A stretch of DNA of 8,237 bases from NCBI GenBank assembly GCA_903921605.1, contig CAIXQV010001035.1, positions 1 to 8,237 of the forward strand, given 5' to 3'. The first letter of the stretch is position 1; each line of letters begins with the position of its first letter. Source of the DNA: an uncultured Planctomycetaceae bacterium (GTDB lineage Bacteria > Planctomycetota > Planctomycetia > Planctomycetales > Planctomycetaceae). Shown piece by piece: positions 6,054 to 8,237 of this stretch. The notes under the pieces are model-generated. The model was given only the letters and a program-made list of their open reading frames with translations, ran no database searches and was not told the origin of the DNA. A program made the translations under genes and the position numbers.

Positions 6054-6073
6054 ACAGCACTGGCTGAACAGTG
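6041..6073 (+). repeat. Tandem 14-bp repeat forming alternative hairpins over a stop codon
   Basis: CTGGCTGAACAG occurs twice, at 6046-6057 and 6060-6071, two bases apart. Around these, CAGTGCTG (6041-6048) pairs exactly with CAGCACTG (6055-6062), and CACTG (6058-6062) pairs exactly with CAGTG (6069-6073). Both stems have the same 6-nt loop GCTGAA and share CACTG, so only one can form. The stop codon of the upstream gene (6051-6053) lies in the first loop. It may be a slippage product, a coupling element between the two genes, or an mRNA-stability stem. Confidence 0.5.
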
Positions 6074-6127
6074 ATGAACCGGCCGAGCTGATTATTTGTG
6101 TGACGAGAAACAATTGGAATCGATCAC

Positions 6128-6132
6128 AGGAG
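6128..6132 (+). promoter_or_regulatory. Ribosome binding site with long spacer
   Basis: AGGAG stands 12 bases before ATG 6145, longer than usual. A second ATG at 6137 is closer but lies in another frame. An in-frame GTG at 6100 is possible but has no site. Confidence 0.45.
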
Positions 6133-6144
6133 ACGAATGACCGA

Positions 6145-7551
6145 ATGCTTTTCGACTTGCCAGAGAGCCCAAAATACAAAGTGCTTGAGTTTTCGGATGG
6201 CTTTCGGATCGACGCGCCTGATCGTAACAGCGTTCAAGTCGATCTGCGTTCCACGGAATTCCGAATTCATTGCGACGGGAAATGGGAGCGAAATTCGCTG
6301 ATTGAATTTCACTCGATGCTGGATCGCATTGCGTGGTTGGTAATGCGTGACTGGTCGCCGCCGCTCGATGCTGGCAAACCGTGGCCCGGTATCAAACGTT
6401 GGGCTGTTGGAAACACACGGCGTGCGATCGCCGGACATTTGCACAAGCAATGGCTGCGTTTATTGCAGATGGCAGATCCGAATGTTGTGGCCGTGCAACG
6501 AGCTGTGTTTGCGGCAACGTTCGGTTCTGCAGAAATCACATTGAGTGACCAGTTCTACAAGAACCGTTACCTGGTAGATGACGTGATTCACTATCGAGCA
6601 GCCGCAATCGCTGCTCGCCACATCCATATTCTGGCAAGGGAAAAGCAGCGTTCACGTATTTTGAGTTCTCCCCTGATTACACAATTGAAGGATTTTGCTG
6701 CGCAACAAGGAGGGCGAGCCACAATCGGCGTTGACTTCCCGGACATGAGCGAAGAATTACAGCTGCAGCATTTAAGCAATTGGCTGAATCTGTTTTCGCA
6801 GGGTGATGCCTATACGAGTCTGAGAAAAACGTTGATGAATCTGCCCGGGGGCGTGTCCAGCGGATTGTTGATGAATCTCGCTGACTTGCGTTTGATGCGA
6901 CCGGTGTACAAGCGACTTGAATTGATTGTGCTGCTACTCTGGCGTCAACATTCCTGCATAAACGAAAAGGTTTTCCAATTTGCAAATGCAGACCGCATTC
7001 AGGTCGCAATTCAGATGACAGGCAAGTCGGTGGGGCGTCGATTGCGAACTCGTTCGACCAGCGACATTGCCTGGTTCGTGCAGCAACTGGCAACATATCC
7101 GGAGACGCATCACGGAAACATTGTCGGCCTTGCAGAGAAAGCTATTCGGTTTCAGCGTGCAGAGGCTGAGCGACGAACTCAGGAGATACGACGTCAGTTT
7201 GGAGCCGCTGCGAAGGTCGCACGACCTTCGATTGGCTTGCCGGAAGCTGCGGAAATTCGATTTTTGGGCACCCCATGCGAAATCTACGAAGAGGGGGTGC
7301 GCATGAGTCACTGCGTGGATTCGTTGATTCCATCGGCGATGAATGGTGACACGTATTTGTTCCATATTGAAAAGTACGGCAGCAGTGCCACCGCTCAGAT
7401 CGATTCCAACGGCGAGGTCATACAAGCGAACGGACCAGAAAATCAGGACAATCGCGCGTGCGTCTGGGCCAGACGCGTATTGGGCCAATGGGGGACTCAG
7501 CTTCGCAAACAGAGTTGCGGCTGCAATCAGCAGAGTTCTCCCGCCGCTTAA
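6145..7551 (+). CDS. PcfJ-like domain protein
   Basis: A 468-residue protein whose C-terminal region matches the PcfJ-like pattern: GVRMSHCVDS (H389, C390), then GDTYLFHIEKYG, SATAQIDSNGEVIQANGPEN (G430-N433). PcfJ was named from the conjugative plasmid pCF10, but its biochemical function is not established, and chromosomal homologues occur far from conjugation genes. Here no relaxase, coupling protein or type IV secretion gene is visible, so a transfer role is not supported. The N-terminal ~340 residues are largely helical and basic, with many Trp and Arg. A linker near residues 350-370 is encoded by a 20-bp palindrome. Start ATG 6145 follows AGGAG with a rather long 12-base spacer; the frame is open further upstream to 5989, but that part overlaps the preceding gene. 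After the conserved domain, the tail (QSCGCNQQSSPAA) looks poorly conserved. Confidence 0.82.
   Translation: MLFDLPESPKYKVLEFSDGFRIDAPDRNSVQVDLRSTEFRIHCDGKWERNSLIEFHSMLDRIAWLVMRDWSPPLDAGKPWPGIKRWAVGNTRRAIAGHLHKQWLRLLQMADPNVVAVQRAVFAATFGSAEITLSDQFYKNRYLVDDVIHYRAAAIAARHIHILAREKQRSRILSSPLITQLKDFAAQQGGRATIGVDFPDMSEELQLQHLSNWLNLFSQGDAYTSLRKTLMNLPGGVSSGLLMNLADLRLMRPVYKRLELIVLLLWRQHSCINEKVFQFANADRIQVAIQMTGKSVGRRLRTRSTSDIAWFVQQLATYPETHHGNIVGLAEKAIRFQRAEAERRTQEIRRQFGAAAKVARPSIGLPEAAEIRFLGTPCEIYEEGVRMSHCVDSLIPSAMNGDTYLFHIEKYGSSATAQIDSNGEVIQANGPENQDNRACVWARRVLGQWGTQLRKQSCGCNQQSSPAA
7211..7230 (+). repeat. 20-bp near-perfect palindrome inside the PcfJ-like gene
   Basis: CGAAGGTCG and CGACCTTCG are exact reverse complements separated by two bases (CA). 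As RNA it forms an 8-bp stem with a GCAC loop. It encodes residues about 356-362 (within AKVARP), in what looks like a linker between the helical part and the PcfJ domain. It could be a dispersed palindromic element fixed in a permissive site, a protein-binding site, or chance. Confidence 0.5.
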
Positions 7552-7613
7552 ATCGCATTGGATATCAGTCCAGTTATTCCCGGCATCACGTTCTACCGGA
7601 ATTTAGTTTTGCC

Positions 7614-7640
7614 TTGAGACCAGTTCATGCCGGTGCTCAA
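7614..7640 (+). other. Hairpin downstream of the PcfJ-like gene
   Basis: TTGAGACC (7614-7621) can pair with GGT-g-CTCAA (7632-7640), leaving one bulged G and a 10-nt loop. It stands 62 bp after the stop of the PcfJ-like gene. With no T-run behind it, it is a weak candidate for a transcript end. Confidence 0.3.
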
Positions 7641-7730
7641 TGGATGACGTCTGACAATAAAACGCAGAACTCCACATGCTTGTCGCACTCTGTGAAACAT
7701 CATGTTGTTGCCTGATACTTTGGATTAACG

Positions 7731-7913
7731 ATGAAACTGCAGGAAACTCAATACACGTTCGGACGTATGAAATCTAAAGAGCTGCTCATTACCCATGAAG
7801 GTCTGATGTCATTGATGAATAACCCGACTGACGACGGTCGAGATTTCAACATCGGAATCAGTAAAGGACTGACTCGAGACCAGTGGCTAACCACACATGA
7901 GGGCGTATCCTGA
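7731..7913 (+). CDS. Doubtful small ORF, 60 residues
   Basis: An ATG-started frame in the tail of the window. The product is hydrophilic with no membrane segment, and repeats the tetrapeptide THEG (ITHEGLMSLM near residue 20 and TTHEGVS at the end). The ribosome binding site is weak (only TGGA about 8 bases upstream). I recognise no family. It may be a real small protein, a remnant of a larger gene, or a chance frame. Supporting points are the ATG start, same direction as the neighbours, and the absence of a better frame over this stretch. Confidence 0.3.
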   Translation: MKLQETQYTFGRMKSKELLITHEGLMSLMNNPTDDGRDFNIGISKGLTRDQWLTTHEGVS

Positions 7914-8237
7914 GTCAGATCTTTAGGAACGATCGACGGTTCGGGCCGATACGCCGATCCCAGCGACGAGATATGCGAACCAGTTTTAGTGAGACCGACT
8001 GAAGCGACATTGCTCCCCTCCGTTCCCTGCTCCGGTCACATTGACTGTTGTAGCGAACGAATCGGGACGAGCGTCGCAGGTGCGATCTAATTGATGGCGG
8101 TCCGGGCACGTATTCGGGCCACGTTTCCGAGTCCCAGAATCCGGTTGATTTGACAGAATTGATGCCAACACTTTGATTCGCTGGTTCCTCTGGATTAACC
8201 GTCCTGAGTTGGAAACGGTCTGTCTGCAAATGACCGA
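7914..8237 (+). other. Stretch without a convincing gene
   Basis: These 324 bp have no supported gene on either strand. A 104-codon frame on the minus strand (7915-8229) is Arg/Ser-rich, starts with TTG and reads like noise. The only structure I see is a short dyad TCGCA-gg-TGCGA (8074-8085). A TTGACA at 8151-8156 has no acceptable -10 box at the usual distance. ATG 8230 at the right edge could open a further gene, but no ribosome binding site supports it and only eight bases are visible. Confidence 0.5.

Noticed and set aside
5502..6179. 225-codon frame on the minus strand
   Set aside because: It is antisense to the 106-residue gene and its leader. The product is Ser/Cys-rich without recognisable motifs, and the + strand start has AAGGAG.
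6145..7551. Conjugation module implied by PcfJ
   Set aside because: No relaxase, coupling protein, type IV secretion or origin-of-transfer signal is visible in the window, and PcfJ-like proteins occur outside conjugative elements.
7458..7715. Frameshifted C-terminal extension of the PcfJ-like protein in another frame
   Set aside because: I considered a frameshift near 7490 because the native tail looks unusual, but the alternative frame shows no PcfJ-like conservation that I can recognise.
8041..8069. Promoter with TTGACT as -35 box
   Set aside because: The sequence 17 bases downstream is GGGACG, which does not resemble a -10 box.

Overview
The window looks like a stretch of chromosome from a member of the Planctomycetota or a close relative. 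This is inferred from protein style: a GspF-N-type motif on an otherwise unrelated membrane protein, a PcfJ-like protein beside several unfamiliar small proteins, and frequent GTG/TTG starts. No rRNA or other taxonomic marker is present. All credible genes lie on the + strand. I see no tRNA, rRNA, CRISPR array, transposase or integrase.

Left part (1-2652). A TTG-started membrane protein (82-1245) joins a GspF-N-like motif, a zinc ribbon, three membrane segments and a coiled-coil tail. A complete PPP-type metallophosphatase (1335-1997) has every catalytic motif. A very acidic protein of unknown function follows (2188-2652).

Middle part (2653-5521). A 214-bp leader holds a row of small inverted repeats, two of which are mutually exclusive, and leads into a gene for a helix-turn-helix-like protein (2867-3460). 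Two adjacent dyads follow, then a thioredoxin with the unusual active site FCLPC (3527-3844). An ATGA overlap couples it to a 381-residue protein (3841-4986) whose C-terminal half has HxD, H and R in an order and spacing compatible with a divergent Fe(II)/2-oxoglutarate oxygenase. An unrecognised 141-residue protein comes next (5096-5521).

Right part (5522-8237). Another leader with hairpins precedes an unrecognised 106-residue protein (5733-6053). A 14-bp tandem repeat with alternative hairpins covers its stop codon. Then comes a PcfJ-like protein (6145-7551), whose reading frame contains a 20-bp near-perfect palindrome. After it there is one doubtful 60-codon ORF (7731-7913) and about 320 bp with no convincing gene.

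Working view (inference): genes from 2867 to 7551 form a co-oriented accessory cluster (regulator, thioredoxin, candidate oxygenase, two small unknowns, PcfJ-like protein). Only the thioredoxin/oxygenase-like pair is tightly coupled by sequence. The other gaps are 66-211 bp and carry RNA-hairpin potential, so they may be read as separate or attenuated units. The cluster's function cannot be read from the sequence.
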